Positions 1 through 10,835 of a stretch of DNA of 42,232 nucleotides are shown here, one piece after another. The position numbers and the translations under genes are program-made. This DNA comes from Micromonospora rosaria (GTDB taxonomy: Bacteria > Actinomycetota > Actinomycetes > Mycobacteriales > Micromonosporaceae): NCBI RefSeq assembly GCF_001567585.1, contig NZ_LRQV01000051.1, positions 1 through 42,232 on the forward strand. Reading direction: 5' to 3'. Position 1 is the first letter of the stretch. Every line of letters starts with the position of its first letter. Below the pieces are notes generated by a model. It was not told where the DNA came from and did no database searches. It saw only the letters and a list, made by a program, of their open reading frames with translations.

Positions 1-923
1 GCGTCGAACATCCGGGTGGCGTCGTCCGGGTCGAGGATGCCGCCCACCCCGATCACCGGCAGCCGTCCCCCGGTCTCGGTGTGCACGAAGGAGACCACCG
101 CGCGGGCCCGGTCGGCCAGCGGCCGGCCGGAGAGCCCGCCCGCCTCCGCCCCGCGCGGCACGTCGGCGGCGGCCAGCCCGTCGCGGGCCAGCGTGGTGTT
201 GGTGGCGATCACCCCCGCCGCGCCCCGGGCCAGGCAGACCTCCAGCAGCTCGGCGATGGCCGGCTCGGTCAGGTCCGGAGCGATCTTGACCAGCACCGGC
301 TTCTCCCCCACCAGCGCCGCCAGCAGGGCGTCCAGGTGCGCCTTGCCCTGCAGGGAGCGCAGTCCCGGGGTGTTCGGGGAGGAGACGTTGACCGCGAAGT
401 AGTCACCGTGCCCGCGCAACGCCCGGTACGAGGCGAGGTAGTCCTCCACCGCCTCGTCCAGCGGGGTCACCTTGGACTTGCCCAGCGAGATGCCCAGCGG
501 CACCCCCAGCGGGCGGGGCAGCCCCGCCAGCCGGGCCGCGAGCGCCTCGGCGCCGGCGTTGTTGAAGCCCATCCGGTTGACCACGGCCTCGCTGTCGCGC
601 AGCCGGAACAGCCGGGGCCGGGGGTTGCCCGGCTGGGCGTGCGCGGTCACCGTGCCGACCTCGACGAAGCCGAAGCCCAGCGCCGGCCAGGCCGGCAGGG
701 CGACGCCGTTCTTGTCCATCCCGGCGGCCAGCCCCACCGGGTTCGGGAACTCCACCCCGAACACGGTGCGGGGCGCCCGGACCAGGTACCGGGAGCGCAG
801 CGCCGCCAGGGCCGCCGGCCGCCCGGCGAGCCCGCCGAGCCGCCGCAACGTCCACTCGTGCGCCGCCTCGGCGTCCCCGCCGCCCACCCGGAACAACCAG
901 GGCCGCACCACCCGCTCGAACAT
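1..923 (-). CDS. pyrD: Dihydroorotate dehydrogenase (quinone), class 2, 3' end cut by window edge
   Basis: Oxidises dihydroorotate to orotate at the membrane with quinone as acceptor, the fourth step of UMP synthesis. The open frame runs without a stop for 307 codons to position 1, so the C-terminus lies outside the window. Visible class 2 motifs in order are AAGMDKNG (FMN/phosphate region), EVGTVT, NRMGFNN, a GKSK segment, NVSSPNTPGLR holding the class 2 catalytic serine, LVKIAPDL, TNTT, GLSGRPL and GVGGI. The ATG at 923 follows GGAGGTG by 7 nt. It lies about 170 bp downstream of carB in the same direction and is probably the last visible gene of the pyr operon. A hairpin in the gap might give it a separate transcript level. 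The family assignment is secure. Confidence 0.95.
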   Translation of the reverse strand, partial: MFERVVRPWLFRVGGGDAEAAHEWTLRRLGGLAGRPAALAALRSRYLVRAPRTVFGVEFPNPVGLAAGMDKNGVALPAWPALGFGFVEVGTVTAHAQPGNPRPRLFRLRDSEAVVNRMGFNNAGAEALAARLAGLPRPLGVPLGISLGKSKVTPLDEAVEDYLASYRALRGHGDYFAVNVSSPNTPGLRSLQGKAHLDALLAALVGEKPVLVKIAPDLTEPAIAELLEVCLARGAAGVIATNTTLARDGLAAADVPRGAEAGGLSGRPLADRARAVVSFVHTETGGRLPVIGVGGILDPDDATRMFD

Positions 924-1000
924 CACCCCGCACCTCCCGCCCCGCGCCCCACTCCGTCTCCCGTTCCCCGCCCCACTCCCCGCCCCGTTCCCCCGGCGGT

Positions 1001-1055
1001 GATCATGGGGTTGGCGGCCCGCCGTGCCGTGGCGACTGCCGCCAACTCCATGATC
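1001..1055. repeat. Long inverted repeat between carB and pyrD
   Basis: Arms of 18 bp at 1001-1018 and 1038-1055 (reading GATCATGGGGTTGGCGGC on the left) match with one G·T pair and enclose a 19-nt loop. On the minus strand it lies about 40 nt after the carB stop, where it could act as a terminator, attenuator or mRNA-stabilising element before pyrD. The CATGATC-ended arms resemble intergenic hairpins that I recall as common in Micromonospora-type genomes. That family link is memory, not tested here. Confidence 0.6.
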
Positions 1056-1095
1056 GACGGGGACGGGGACGGGGACGGCGGTGGGGTGGGTGGGG

Positions 1096-1098
<3 letters not shown>
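1056..1098 (+). other. G-run tract with G-quadruplex potential
   Basis: Three GGGGAC units are followed by further G runs of three and four within about 40 nt, directly after the inverted repeat and reaching the carB stop codon. The G-rich strand is the non-template strand for leftward genes' complement, so the minus-strand mRNA would be C-rich. A quadruplex could only form in plus-strand DNA. No gene is seen in this gap. Confidence 0.4.
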
Positions 1099-4480
<3,382 letters not shown>

Positions 4481-4488
<8 letters not shown>

Positions 4489-5686
4489 TCTTGCCGCCTT
4501 CACTGTGGTTCCGGTCGAGGCCGCGGCCCTCGCTCTGCTTCCGGTCGGGGCCGCGGCCCTCGATCAGCTCGGCGAAACGGTCGAAGAGGTAGTCCGCGTC
4601 GTGCGGGCCGGCCGCCGCCTCCGGGTGGTACTGGACGGTGAAGGCGGGCACGTCCCGGGCCCGCAGCCCCTCGACCACGTTGTCATTGAGGCAGACGTGG
4701 GACACCTGGACGCCACCGAACTCGGTCTCGATCACCTGGTCGGGGACGACCGCCCCGGGCGCGGCCCCCGGCACCTGCACGGCGAAGCCGTGGTTGTGGC
4801 TGGTCACCTCGACCTTGCCGGTGGCCCGGTCCAGCACCGGCTGGTTGATCCCCCGGTGGCCGTAGCCGAGCTTGTAGGTGCCGAAGCCGAGCGCCCGGCC
4901 GAGGATCTGGCTGCCGAAGCAGATACCGAACAGCGGCACCTGTCGGCGCAGCACCTCACGGGCCAGCGCGGCCGGGCCGTCGGCGGTGGCCGGGTCCCCC
5001 GGGCCGGGCGAGAAGAACACCGCGTCCGCGCCGGTGGCCAGCAGGTCCTCGATCGTCGAGTGCGCGGGCAGCACGTGGGTGGTCACCCCCCGGGCGGCGA
5101 GCCGACGCGGCACGTTGCGCTTGATCCCCAGGTCCAGCGCGGCGACGGTGAACCGGTGCTCGCCCTCGGCCTCGACCACGTACGGCGTGGCGGTGGTCAC
5201 CTCGGCGGAGAGGTCCGCGCCGACCATCTGCGGGGCCTCCCGCACCCGGGCCAGCAGGGCGCGGGGGTCGTCCTCGACGCTGGAGACGCCGACCCGCATC
5301 GCGCCCCGCTCCCGCAGGTGCCGGGTGAGCGCCCGGGTGTCGATCCCGCTGATGCCGACCACGCCCTCGGTGCCGAGCCGGTCCTCCAGGCTGCCCGTGG
5401 CGCGCCAGTTCGAGGCGACCCGGGCCGGGTCACGGACCACGTACCCGGCCACCCAGAGCCGGGCCGACTCGTCGTCCTCGGTGTTGACGCCGGTGTTGCC
5501 GATGTGCGGGGCGGTCTGCACCACCACCTGCCGGTGGTAGGACGGGTCGGTCAGGGTCTCCTGGTAACCGGTCATGCCGGTGTTGAAGACCGCCTCGCCG
5601 AAGGTCTCCCCGACGCTGCCGTACGCCTCGCCGTGGAAGGTCCGGCCGTCCTCCAGCACCAGGATCGCGCTCCTGCGCTTCGCCAT
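4481..5686 (-). CDS. carA: Carbamoyl-phosphate synthase small subunit (glutaminase)
   Basis: Hydrolyses glutamine and channels ammonia to CarB. The protein is 401 aa, starting at the ATG at 5686 (MAKRRSAILVLEDGRTFHGE). The frame stays open for 53 codons further upstream only because it runs through a tandem repeat. The N-terminal CPSase domain is followed by a class I glutamine amidotransferase domain with nucleophile Cys in GICFGSQ (the family usually has H or N where S stands here) and the His/Glu motif YHPEAAAGPHD. The last 25 residues form a charged tail of two near-identical 10-residue units (EGRGPDRKQS, EGRGLDRNHS) before EGGKNA. It is absent from a typical CarA and is encoded by a DNA repeat. 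It overlaps carB and follows pyrC by 118 bp. Confidence 0.96.
4509..4562. repeat. 30-bp-period tandem repeat in the carA 3' end
   Basis: Two copies of a 24-bp unit at 4509-4532 and 4539-4562 differ at one base. Each contains the palindrome GGCCGCGGCC. The repeat encodes the duplicated decapeptide in the CarA tail and lies just before the carB start, so it extends the carA/carB junction without breaking frame. Confidence 0.85.
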
Positions 5687-5700
5687 TACGCGCCCCCTTC

Positions 5701-5804
5701 GATCCGGACTGCGGGACTCCGCTCCGCTACGTTCCTCGCCCGGAAACCCGAGCCTTCCTCGATCCGGACTGCGGGACTCCGCTCCGCTACGTTCCTCGCT
5801 CGGA
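5701..5804. repeat. 60-bp-period tandem repeat between pyrC and carA
   Basis: Copies at 5701-5744 and 5761-5804 are identical over the first 39 bp and again over the last 4, with one C/T difference. They start GATCCGGACTGCGGGACTCC. The right copy touches the pyrC stop codon and the left copy ends 15 bp before the carA start. Both lie within the presumed pyr mRNA. The minus strand is an uninterrupted reading frame joined to carA, but carA's own start and family alignment argue that it is not translated. Confidence 0.9.
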
Positions 5805-7136
5805 TCACTTGACTGCCTTTCCGTCGAGCACCGTCGCCTCGCCACGCAGGAAGGTCGCCACGATGCGACCCGGCAGCGTCATCCGGGCGTACGGGGTGTT
5901 GCGGCTACGGCTGGCCAGCTCGGCCGGCTCGATCCGGCGTCGGGCGGCCGGGTCGACCAGGGTGAGGTTGGCCGGCACGCCGGGGGCGGGGTCGACACCG
6001 TGCCCGGTCAGCCCGGCGATGCGGGCCGGCGCGCGGGACAGCCGCTCGGCGATCAGGTCCCACTGCGGCCCGAGCACCTCCAGCGCGATGGACAACGCCG
6101 TCTCCAACCCCAGCATGCCAGGCCGGGCGTACGCCCACTCGCACTCCTTGTCCTCCACCGCGTGCGGCGCGTGGTCGGTGGCGACGATGTCGATCACGCC
6201 CTCGACCAGTCCGGCGCGCAGCGCGGCGACGTCGGCGGCGGTCCGCAGCGGCGGGTTGACCTTGAACACCGGGTCGTAGCTGGCCCCCGGGCTCCAGTCG
6301 GCGGCGACCGCCGCGCTGCCCAGTTCGCCGCGACCGCCCACGACCTCGTCGGTCAACAGAAGGTGGTGCGGGGTGACCTCGGCGGTGACCCGTACCCCCC
6401 GGGCCTTGGCCTGGCGCAGCACCTCGACGCTGCCGGCGGTGGAGACGTGGCAGACGTGCAGCCGGCTGCCGACGTGCTCGGCCAGCAGCACGTCCCGGGC
6501 GATGATGGCCTCCTCGGCGACCGCCGGCCAGCCGGTCAGGCCGAGCCGGGTGGAGACCTCGCCCTCGTGCATCTGGGCGCCCTCGGTGAGCCGGGGCTCC
6601 TCGGCGTGCTGGGCGATGATCCCGTCGAACGCCTTGACGTACTCCAGGGCACGGCGCATCAGCTTCGGGTCGGCGACGCAGTGCCCGTCGTCGGAGAAGA
6701 TCCGCACCCGGGCCGCCGAGTCGGCCATCGCGCCCAGCTCGGCCAGGCGCTCACCGGCCAGCCCCACGGTGACCGCGCCGATCGGCTGCACGTCGACCAG
6801 GCCGGCCTCCCGGCCGAGCCGCCAGACCTGCTCGACCACCCCGGCGGTGTCGGCGACCGGGGAGGTGTTCGCCATCGCGCAGACGGCGGTGTAGCCGCCC
6901 AGCGCCGCCGCCCGGGAGCCGGACTCCACGGTCTCGGCGTCCTCCCGGCCCGGCTCGCGCAGGTGGGTGTGCAGGTCGACCAGGCCGGGCAGGGCGACCA
7001 GCCCGTCGGCGTCGACCACGACGGCGTCCGGCGCGGAGAGCCCCGGGCCGGCCTGCGCGACCACGCCGTCGCGGATCAGCAGGTCGGTCGGCGCGGCGCC
7101 GACGACGCTCACGTTCTTGATCAGGTACGCGGTCAC
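5805..7136 (-). CDS. pyrC: Dihydroorotase, class I
   Basis: Cyclises N-carbamoyl-aspartate to dihydroorotate, a cytosolic metal-dependent amidohydrolase. The protein is 443 aa. The start is GTG at 7136, preceded by GGAGGAA and overlapping the pyrB stop by 4 bp (GTGA), so the two are translationally coupled. Metal and substrate motifs seen are DLHTHLREPG near residue 60, GGYTAVCAMANTSPV, DDGHCV, the histidine of IAQHAEEP, and ATDHAPH with the catalytic Asp near residue 310. Length and motifs fit class I actinobacterial PyrC, not the shorter class II enzyme. It is separated from carA downstream by a tandem repeat. Confidence 0.96.
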   Translation of the reverse strand: MTAYLIKNVSVVGAAPTDLLIRDGVVAQAGPGLSAPDAVVVDADGLVALPGLVDLHTHLREPGREDAETVESGSRAAALGGYTAVCAMANTSPVADTAGVVEQVWRLGREAGLVDVQPIGAVTVGLAGERLAELGAMADSAARVRIFSDDGHCVADPKLMRRALEYVKAFDGIIAQHAEEPRLTEGAQMHEGEVSTRLGLTGWPAVAEEAIIARDVLLAEHVGSRLHVCHVSTAGSVEVLRQAKARGVRVTAEVTPHHLLLTDEVVGGRGELGSAAVAADWSPGASYDPVFKVNPPLRTAADVAALRAGLVEGVIDIVATDHAPHAVEDKECEWAYARPGMLGLETALSIALEVLGPQWDLIAERLSRAPARIAGLTGHGVDPAPGVPANLTLVDPAARRRIEPAELASRSRNTPYARMTLPGRIVATFLRGEATVLDGKAVK

Positions 7137-8059
7137 CGGTTGTTTCCTCCGAGCAGCAGGTAGAGCACGGCCATCCGCACGGAGACTCCGTTGGCGACCT
7201 GTTCGACGATGGTGGAGCGGGGCGAGTCGGCGACCTCGGGGGTGATCTCCATCCCCCGGTTCATCGGCCCCGGGTGCATGACGATCGCGTGGTCGGGCAG
7301 CCGCCGCAGGCGGGGGCCGTCCAGGCCGTAGCGGCGGGCGTACTCGCGGGCGGAGGGGAAGTAGGAGTCGCCCATCCGTTCCCGCTGCACGCGCAGCATC
7401 ATCACCACGTCCACGCCGGGCAGCACCGCGTCCAGGTCGTAGGAGACGGCGGTGCCCGGGGCGAGGGCGGCGGCGATGTCCACCGGGATCAGCGTCGGCG
7501 GGCCGACGAGGGTGACCTTGGCGCCGAGCGTGGACAGCAGCAGGACGTTGGAGCGGGCCACCCGGCTGTGCAGCACGTCCCCGACCACCGCGACCGAGAG
7601 GCCGGCCAGCCGGCCCAGCCGCGAGCGCATGGTGTACGCGTCCAGCAGCGCCTGGGTCGGGTGCTCGTGGGTGCCGTCGCCGGCGTTGACCACCGAGCCG
7701 TCCACCCAGTCGGCCAGCCGGTGCGGGGCCCCGGAGGCGGGGTGCCGCACGACCACCGCGTCGGCGCCCATCGCCTGGAGGGTCAGCGCGGTGTCCTTCA
7801 GGCTCTCGCCCTTGGTCACGCTGGAGCCCTTGGCGGAGAAGTTGATCACGTCGGCGCTGAGCCGCTTCGCCGCCGCCTCGAAGGAGATCCGGGTCCGGGT
7901 GGAGTCCTCGTAGAAGAGGTTCACCACGGTCCGGCCGCGCAGCGCGGGCAGCTTCTTGACCTCCCGGCCGGCGACGGTGGCCATCTCGGCGGCGGTGTCC
8001 AGGATCTGGGTCGCGGTGGCGGCGTCCAGGTCCGCGCCGGAGAGCAGGTGCCTGATCAT
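7133..8059 (-). CDS. pyrB: Aspartate carbamoyltransferase catalytic subunit
   Basis: Condenses carbamoyl phosphate with aspartate, the committed step of pyrimidine synthesis. The protein is 308 aa from the ATG at 8059. Carbamoyl-phosphate binding motif STRTR lies in FYEDSTRTRISFE near residues 53-57, followed by GSSVTKGESLKDT, HPTQALLD and HPGPMNRG. No regulatory PyrI partner gene is seen, as expected for bacteria whose pyr operon is controlled by PyrR. It overlaps pyrC by 4 bp and follows pyrR by 52 bp. Confidence 0.97.
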   Translation of the reverse strand: MIRHLLSGADLDAATATQILDTAAEMATVAGREVKKLPALRGRTVVNLFYEDSTRTRISFEAAAKRLSADVINFSAKGSSVTKGESLKDTALTLQAMGADAVVVRHPASGAPHRLADWVDGSVVNAGDGTHEHPTQALLDAYTMRSRLGRLAGLSVAVVGDVLHSRVARSNVLLLSTLGAKVTLVGPPTLIPVDIAAALAPGTAVSYDLDAVLPGVDVVMMLRVQRERMGDSYFPSAREYARRYGLDGPRLRRLPDHAIVMHPGPMNRGMEITPEVADSPRSTIVEQVANGVSVRMAVLYLLLGGNNR

Positions 8060-8111
8060 GCGTACGCCTGCCTTTCGTTCGCGGTGCCCCGCTCCGCTGC
8101 TGTCCGCGCGC

Positions 8112-8696
8112 TCACCGGGCGTCCTCCCCGTAGAGGCGTACCTCGTCCTCGCCGTCGGTCTCAGCCAACGTCACCCTGACGTTCTCGGCCAGCGCGGTGG
8201 GGATGTTCTTCCCCACATAGTCGGCGCGGATGGGCAGCTGGCGGTGCCCCCGGTCGACCAGCACGGCGAGCTGCACCGAGGCGGGGCGGCCGATGTCGCT
8301 GAGCGCGTCGAGCGCGGCCCGCACGGTGCGGCCGGAGAAGAGCACGTCGTCGACGAGGACGACCCGGCGGCCGTCGATCCCGCCCGGCGGAAGCTGGGTG
8401 GGCCCGACCGCGCGGGTGGCGTGCCGGCGCAGGTCGTCGCGGTAGAGGGTGATGTCCAACACGCCGACCGGAACGTCGAGCCCCTCGAAGGTGCTGATCC
8501 GGGCGGCGAGCCGGCGGGCCAGCGGGACGCCCCGGGTCGGCACGCCGAGCAGAACGGTGTCGGCGGCGCCCTGGGTCTTCTCCAGGATCTGGTGGGCGAT
8601 CCGGTCGACCACGCGGGAGACGTCGGCGGCGGTCAGGATCACCTTCACCGAGGGTTGCCGCGCGGGAGACGAACGGGCAGCCGGTGGGTAGGCCAC
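8112..8696 (-). CDS. pyrR: PyrR, pyrimidine operon regulator and uracil phosphoribosyltransferase
   Basis: RNA-binding regulator of the pyr operon that senses UMP and also has uracil phosphoribosyltransferase activity. The start chosen is GTG at 8696 because GAAGGAGGTC lies 4 nt before it. The frame is open to another GTG at 8720, but that would place the Shine-Dalgarno sequence inside the gene. The product is 194 aa. The PRPP-binding loop is VVLVDDVLFSGRT near residues 120-132. LLGVPTRGVPLARRL and DITLYRDD match the PyrR fold. It is the first gene of the pyr operon, and a PyrR-type hairpin abuts its ribosome binding site. Confidence 0.95.
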   Translation of the reverse strand: MAYPPAARSSPARQPSVKVILTAADVSRVVDRIAHQILEKTQGAADTVLLGVPTRGVPLARRLAARISTFEGLDVPVGVLDITLYRDDLRRHATRAVGPTQLPPGGIDGRRVVLVDDVLFSGRTVRAALDALSDIGRPASVQLAVLVDRGHRQLPIRADYVGKNIPTALAENVRVTLAETDGEDEVRLYGEDAR

Positions 8697-8710
8697 GGCG
8701 GACCTCCTTC

Positions 8711-8728
8711 CCCGCCTCACGGGACGGG
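8711..8728 (-). promoter_or_regulatory. PyrR-binding RNA hairpin in the pyr leader
   Basis: The minus-strand RNA CCCGUCCCGUGAGGCGGG folds as CCCG/CGGG, a bulged U, CC/GG, and a CGUGA loop. It matches the published PyrR site consensus ARUCCNGNGAGGYU at all positions except the end pair, which is C-G here instead of A-U. It ends 1-2 nt before the AAGGAGG of pyrR, so bound PyrR would block initiation. This fits the PyrR-dependent translational repression reported for Mycobacterium smegmatis. A weak extended -10 (TGGTAACGT, minus strand 8799-8791) could start a leader of about 90 nt. Confidence 0.8.
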
Positions 8729-8899
8729 TCGTTAAAGGACGTCGGGACCGGCACGGCGACCGCGAACGGCCGCCGACCGGGGCTCACGCCACGTTACCAG
8801 TGGTCACCGCGTCGAGATCCGCCGGCCGCTGATCCCCGGCTCAGGGTACAGAAATGCGGACAACTCCCCCGGCCGCCCCAACGGTACGGTCACGAGCAC

Positions 8900-8928
8900 T
8901 TGACCAGGTGTCCCAATCCCCGTACCGT
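8900..8928 (+). promoter_or_regulatory. Probable bldD promoter
   Basis: TTGACC (8900-8905) and TACCGT (8923-8928) are separated by 17 bp, a good principal sigma-factor match. Transcription would begin near 8935, about 47 nt before the bldD ATG. The -10 hexamer forms part of the right arm of an inverted repeat, ACGGTACGG (8881-8889) with CCGTACCGT (8920-8928). Confidence 0.5.
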
Positions 8929-8939
8929 CACGCTCCGTA
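8927..8939 (+). promoter_or_regulatory. Candidate BldD autoregulatory site
   Basis: TCACGCTCCGTAG fits the reported BldD box TNACNCWGNGTNA at seven of nine fixed positions and overlaps the predicted transcription start. BldD represses its own gene in Streptomyces, so a site here is expected. The match is imperfect and no footprint can be inferred. Confidence 0.35.
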
Positions 8940-8981
8940 GCGATCGCTGGGAGAACCCCGAGCAGCACTGGGAGTGTCCGA

Positions 8982-9470
8982 ATGCCCTCTGAATACGCCA
9001 AGTCGCTGGGCGCCCGCCTGCGCTCCATCCGCCAACAGCAGGGCCTGTCCCTGCAGGGGGTGGAGGAGAAGTCGAACGGGCGCTGGAAGGCTGTGGTGGT
9101 CGGCTCGTACGAACGCGGTGACCGCGCCGTCACGGTGTCCCGTCTGGCCGAGTTGGCCGACTTCTACCGCGTTCCCGTCAGCGAGCTGCTGCCCGACGGC
9201 AGCGGGGTGCGCCACGAGCCGACCAGCAAGATCGTCCTGGACCTGGAGCGGCTCTACGACGAGGCCTCCGAGGACCTCGCGTACGTGGCCCGGTACGCCC
9301 GCGCCATCCAGCAGCAGCGCGGCGACTACAACGGCCGGGTGCTCTCCATCCGCGCCGACGACCTGCGCGCCCTCGCGATCGTCTACGACGCCTCGCCGTC
9401 GGGCCTGATCGAGCGGCTCACCGAGCACGGGGTGCTGGTCGCCGACCCGCGGGCGTTCTTCGCCTCCTGA
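8982..9470 (+). CDS. bldD: BldD, c-di-GMP-responsive developmental regulator
   Basis: Global repressor that dimerises on a tetrameric c-di-GMP cage and controls development in filamentous actinomycetes. The protein is 162 aa, from the ATG at 8982 with GGGAGTG 5-6 nt upstream. An XRE-type helix-turn-helix covers about residues 8-65 (SIRQQQGLSLQGVEEKS, GSYERGDRAVTV). The C-terminal domain has the c-di-GMP signature R-G-D...R-A-D-D in RGDYNGRVLSIRADD, fitting RxD-X8-RxxD, where Streptomyces has RQDD. It is divergent from pyrR and flanked on its 3' side by a strong terminator. The near identity of the N-terminal domain to Streptomyces BldD makes the call firm. Confidence 0.96.
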   Translation: MPSEYAKSLGARLRSIRQQQGLSLQGVEEKSNGRWKAVVVGSYERGDRAVTVSRLAELADFYRVPVSELLPDGSGVRHEPTSKIVLDLERLYDEASEDLAYVARYARAIQQQRGDYNGRVLSIRADDLRALAIVYDASPSGLIERLTEHGVLVADPRAFFAS

Positions 9471-9500
9471 GCGCTGTCACGGCCTCCTGAGCGCCGTCAC
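9461..9500. repeat. 20-bp tandem duplication across the bldD stop codon
   Basis: Positions 9461-9480 and 9481-9500 are two copies of a 20-bp unit (GGCCTCCTGAGCGCCGTCAC in the second) with two differences. The TGA of bldD lies inside the first copy and recurs in the second, giving a back-up stop in the same relative position. Confidence 0.8.
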
Positions 9501-9534
9501 GACGGGGCCCGTGCCATCCGGCACGGGCCCCGTC
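9501..9534. terminator. Bidirectional terminator between bldD and nusB
   Basis: A perfect 15-bp stem (GACGGGGCCCGTGCC at 9501-9515 with its complement at 9520-9534) closes a 4-nt ATCC loop. There is no long U tract, as is common in high-GC actinobacteria. It sits between the convergent bldD and efp-nusB units and could serve both. Confidence 0.85.
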
Positions 9535-9629
9535 GACGTTCTCTGTGATTCTCCGCTCACCCGACGTCCCGCCTGCCGGAACCCCGGACGGCGGACCGGG
9601 TCGGGCCACCGCCGCCGGGTCGGCCCCGG

Positions 9630-10064
9630 TCAGCGGGTGGCGTACTCGGCGATCCGGTCGAGCAGACCGTTGAGGAACCGTGGGGAGTCGTCGGTCGACA
9701 TCTGCCGCGCCAGCTCCACGGCCTCGCTGATCGCCACCGGGTCGTCGATCTCGTCGACGTAGAGCAGCTCGTACACGGCGATGCGGGCCAGGTTGCGGTC
9801 GACCACCGGCATCCGGTCCAGCGTCCAGCCCTCGGCGTAGCTGGCGATCAGCTCGTCGATCCGGTCCAGGTGCGCGGCCACCCCCTCGACGAGGCTGACC
9901 GCGTACCCCAGGTGCTCCGGATGGGGCCGCTCGATCCGTTGCAGGTAGCCGGCGAGCACCTCGACCGGCGGCCGGTCCCGCAGGTCGGCCTCGAAGAGCA
10001 CGTCCAGCGCCCGCTTGCGCGCCTTGCGGCGCGCCGGCATCTGCTGCTTGGGCCCCTCGGCCAT
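9630..10064 (-). CDS. nusB: Transcription antitermination factor NusB
   Basis: Binds boxA RNA with S10 and takes part in rRNA antitermination. The all-helical protein is 144 aa from the ATG at 10064, overlapping the efp stop by one base (TGATG). Family features seen are the basic start ARRKARKRALDVLFEADLR, DRNLARIAVYELLY in the middle, and DDPVAISEAVELARQ with the C-terminal NGLLDRIA. It ends 96 bp from the shared terminator with bldD and is co-transcribed with efp. Confidence 0.95.
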   Translation of the reverse strand: MAEGPKQQMPARRKARKRALDVLFEADLRDRPPVEVLAGYLQRIERPHPEHLGYAVSLVEGVAAHLDRIDELIASYAEGWTLDRMPVVDRNLARIAVYELLYVDEIDDPVAISEAVELARQMSTDDSPRFLNGLLDRIAEYATR

Positions 10065-10621
10065 CAGGCGCGGCCGAGGTAACGGCCGTCGCGGGTGTCG
10101 ACCTTGATCTTCTCGCCGGTGGTGATGAAGAGCGGCACCGGCACGGTCGCCCCGGTCTCGACGGTGGCCGGCTTGGTCCCACCGGTGGACCGGTCGCCCT
10201 GCAGGCCCGGCTCGGTGTAGGTCACCTCCAGCACCACGCTGGTCGGCAGCTCGAGGTAGAGCGGCAGCCCCTCGTGCATGGCGACGGTCGCCTCGGCCTC
10301 GGGCAGCAGGTAGTTGGCCGCCTCGCCGACGGTCCCGCCGGGGACGGTGATCTGGTCGAAGGTGTCCAGGTCCATGAAGACGTAGTCGTCGCCGTCGGCG
10401 TACAGGTACTGCATGGTGCGCTTGTCCACGGTCGCGGTCTCGACCTTGGTGCCCGCGTTGAAGGTCTTGTCGACGACCTTGCCGGAGAGCACGTTCTTCA
10501 GCGTGGTACGCACGAACGCACCACCCTTACCGGGCTTGACGTGCTGGAATTCGACGACGGCCCACAGCTCCCCGTCGAGGTTGAGTACCAGGCCGTTCTT
10601 GAGGTCGTTGGTGGTGGCCAT
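10064..10621 (-). CDS. efp: Elongation factor P
   Basis: Relieves ribosome stalling at polyproline stretches, acting in the E site. The protein is 185 aa starting at the ATG at 10621 (MATTNDLKNGLVLNL), with an AGGAA element just upstream. Upstream in-frame codons to 10708 have no family similarity. The modification-loop tip reads PGKGGAFVR, with lysine at about position 32. Three beta-barrel domains are implied by the normal length and by the conserved C-terminal KVDTRDGRYLGRA. EF-P is relevant here because the neighbouring polysaccharide genes encode long proline-rich segments. It is followed directly by nusB. Confidence 0.96.
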   Translation of the reverse strand: MATTNDLKNGLVLNLDGELWAVVEFQHVKPGKGGAFVRTTLKNVLSGKVVDKTFNAGTKVETATVDKRTMQYLYADGDDYVFMDLDTFDQITVPGGTVGEAANYLLPEAEATVAMHEGLPLYLELPTSVVLEVTYTEPGLQGDRSTGGTKPATVETGATVPVPLFITTGEKIKVDTRDGRYLGRA

Positions 10622-10815
10622 TTCCTGCCTTGATCGTCGAATGGCGGACAGACCTGGGAAGTCTACTAGCAGGCCGCCGACCGCCGCCGCTGCGCCGACG
10701 GTGGGCACCGACCACGCGGCGTACCGGAGTCCAGCGGGACAGCCCGGCGACGGACGGCCGGGCCGGGGCCAGGCCGGCCACCCCCGCGTGGGCCAGGTCG
10801 ACGACGGTGCCGCCC

Positions 10816-10835
10816 GGCGGCCTCAGTGGGCCGCC
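10816..10835. terminator. Hairpin spanning the MFS stop codon
   Basis: A 7-bp perfect stem (GGCGGCC with GGCCGCC) with a 6-nt loop that contains the TGA of the MFS gene. It is GC-rich and could end the MFS transcript. The 194 bp from here to the efp start contain no other gene; a TAGACT-like -10 near 10660 may serve efp. Confidence 0.4.

Noticed and set aside
5687..5845. Extended CarA start at 5845
   Set aside because: It would translate the 60-bp tandem repeat into a duplicated EERSGAESRSPDR peptide. CarA family starts correspond to MAKRRSAILVLEDG at 5686.
8712..8720. GTG at 8720 as the pyrR start
   Set aside because: The best ribosome binding site (AAGGAGG) lies downstream of it, correctly spaced for GTG 8696, and the PyrR hairpin would be coding.
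10622..10822. Remnant of a peptidase (pepQ) gene upstream of efp
   Set aside because: No Xaa-Pro peptidase motif could be read in any frame; the stretch seems to be ordinary intergenic DNA with a possible efp promoter.
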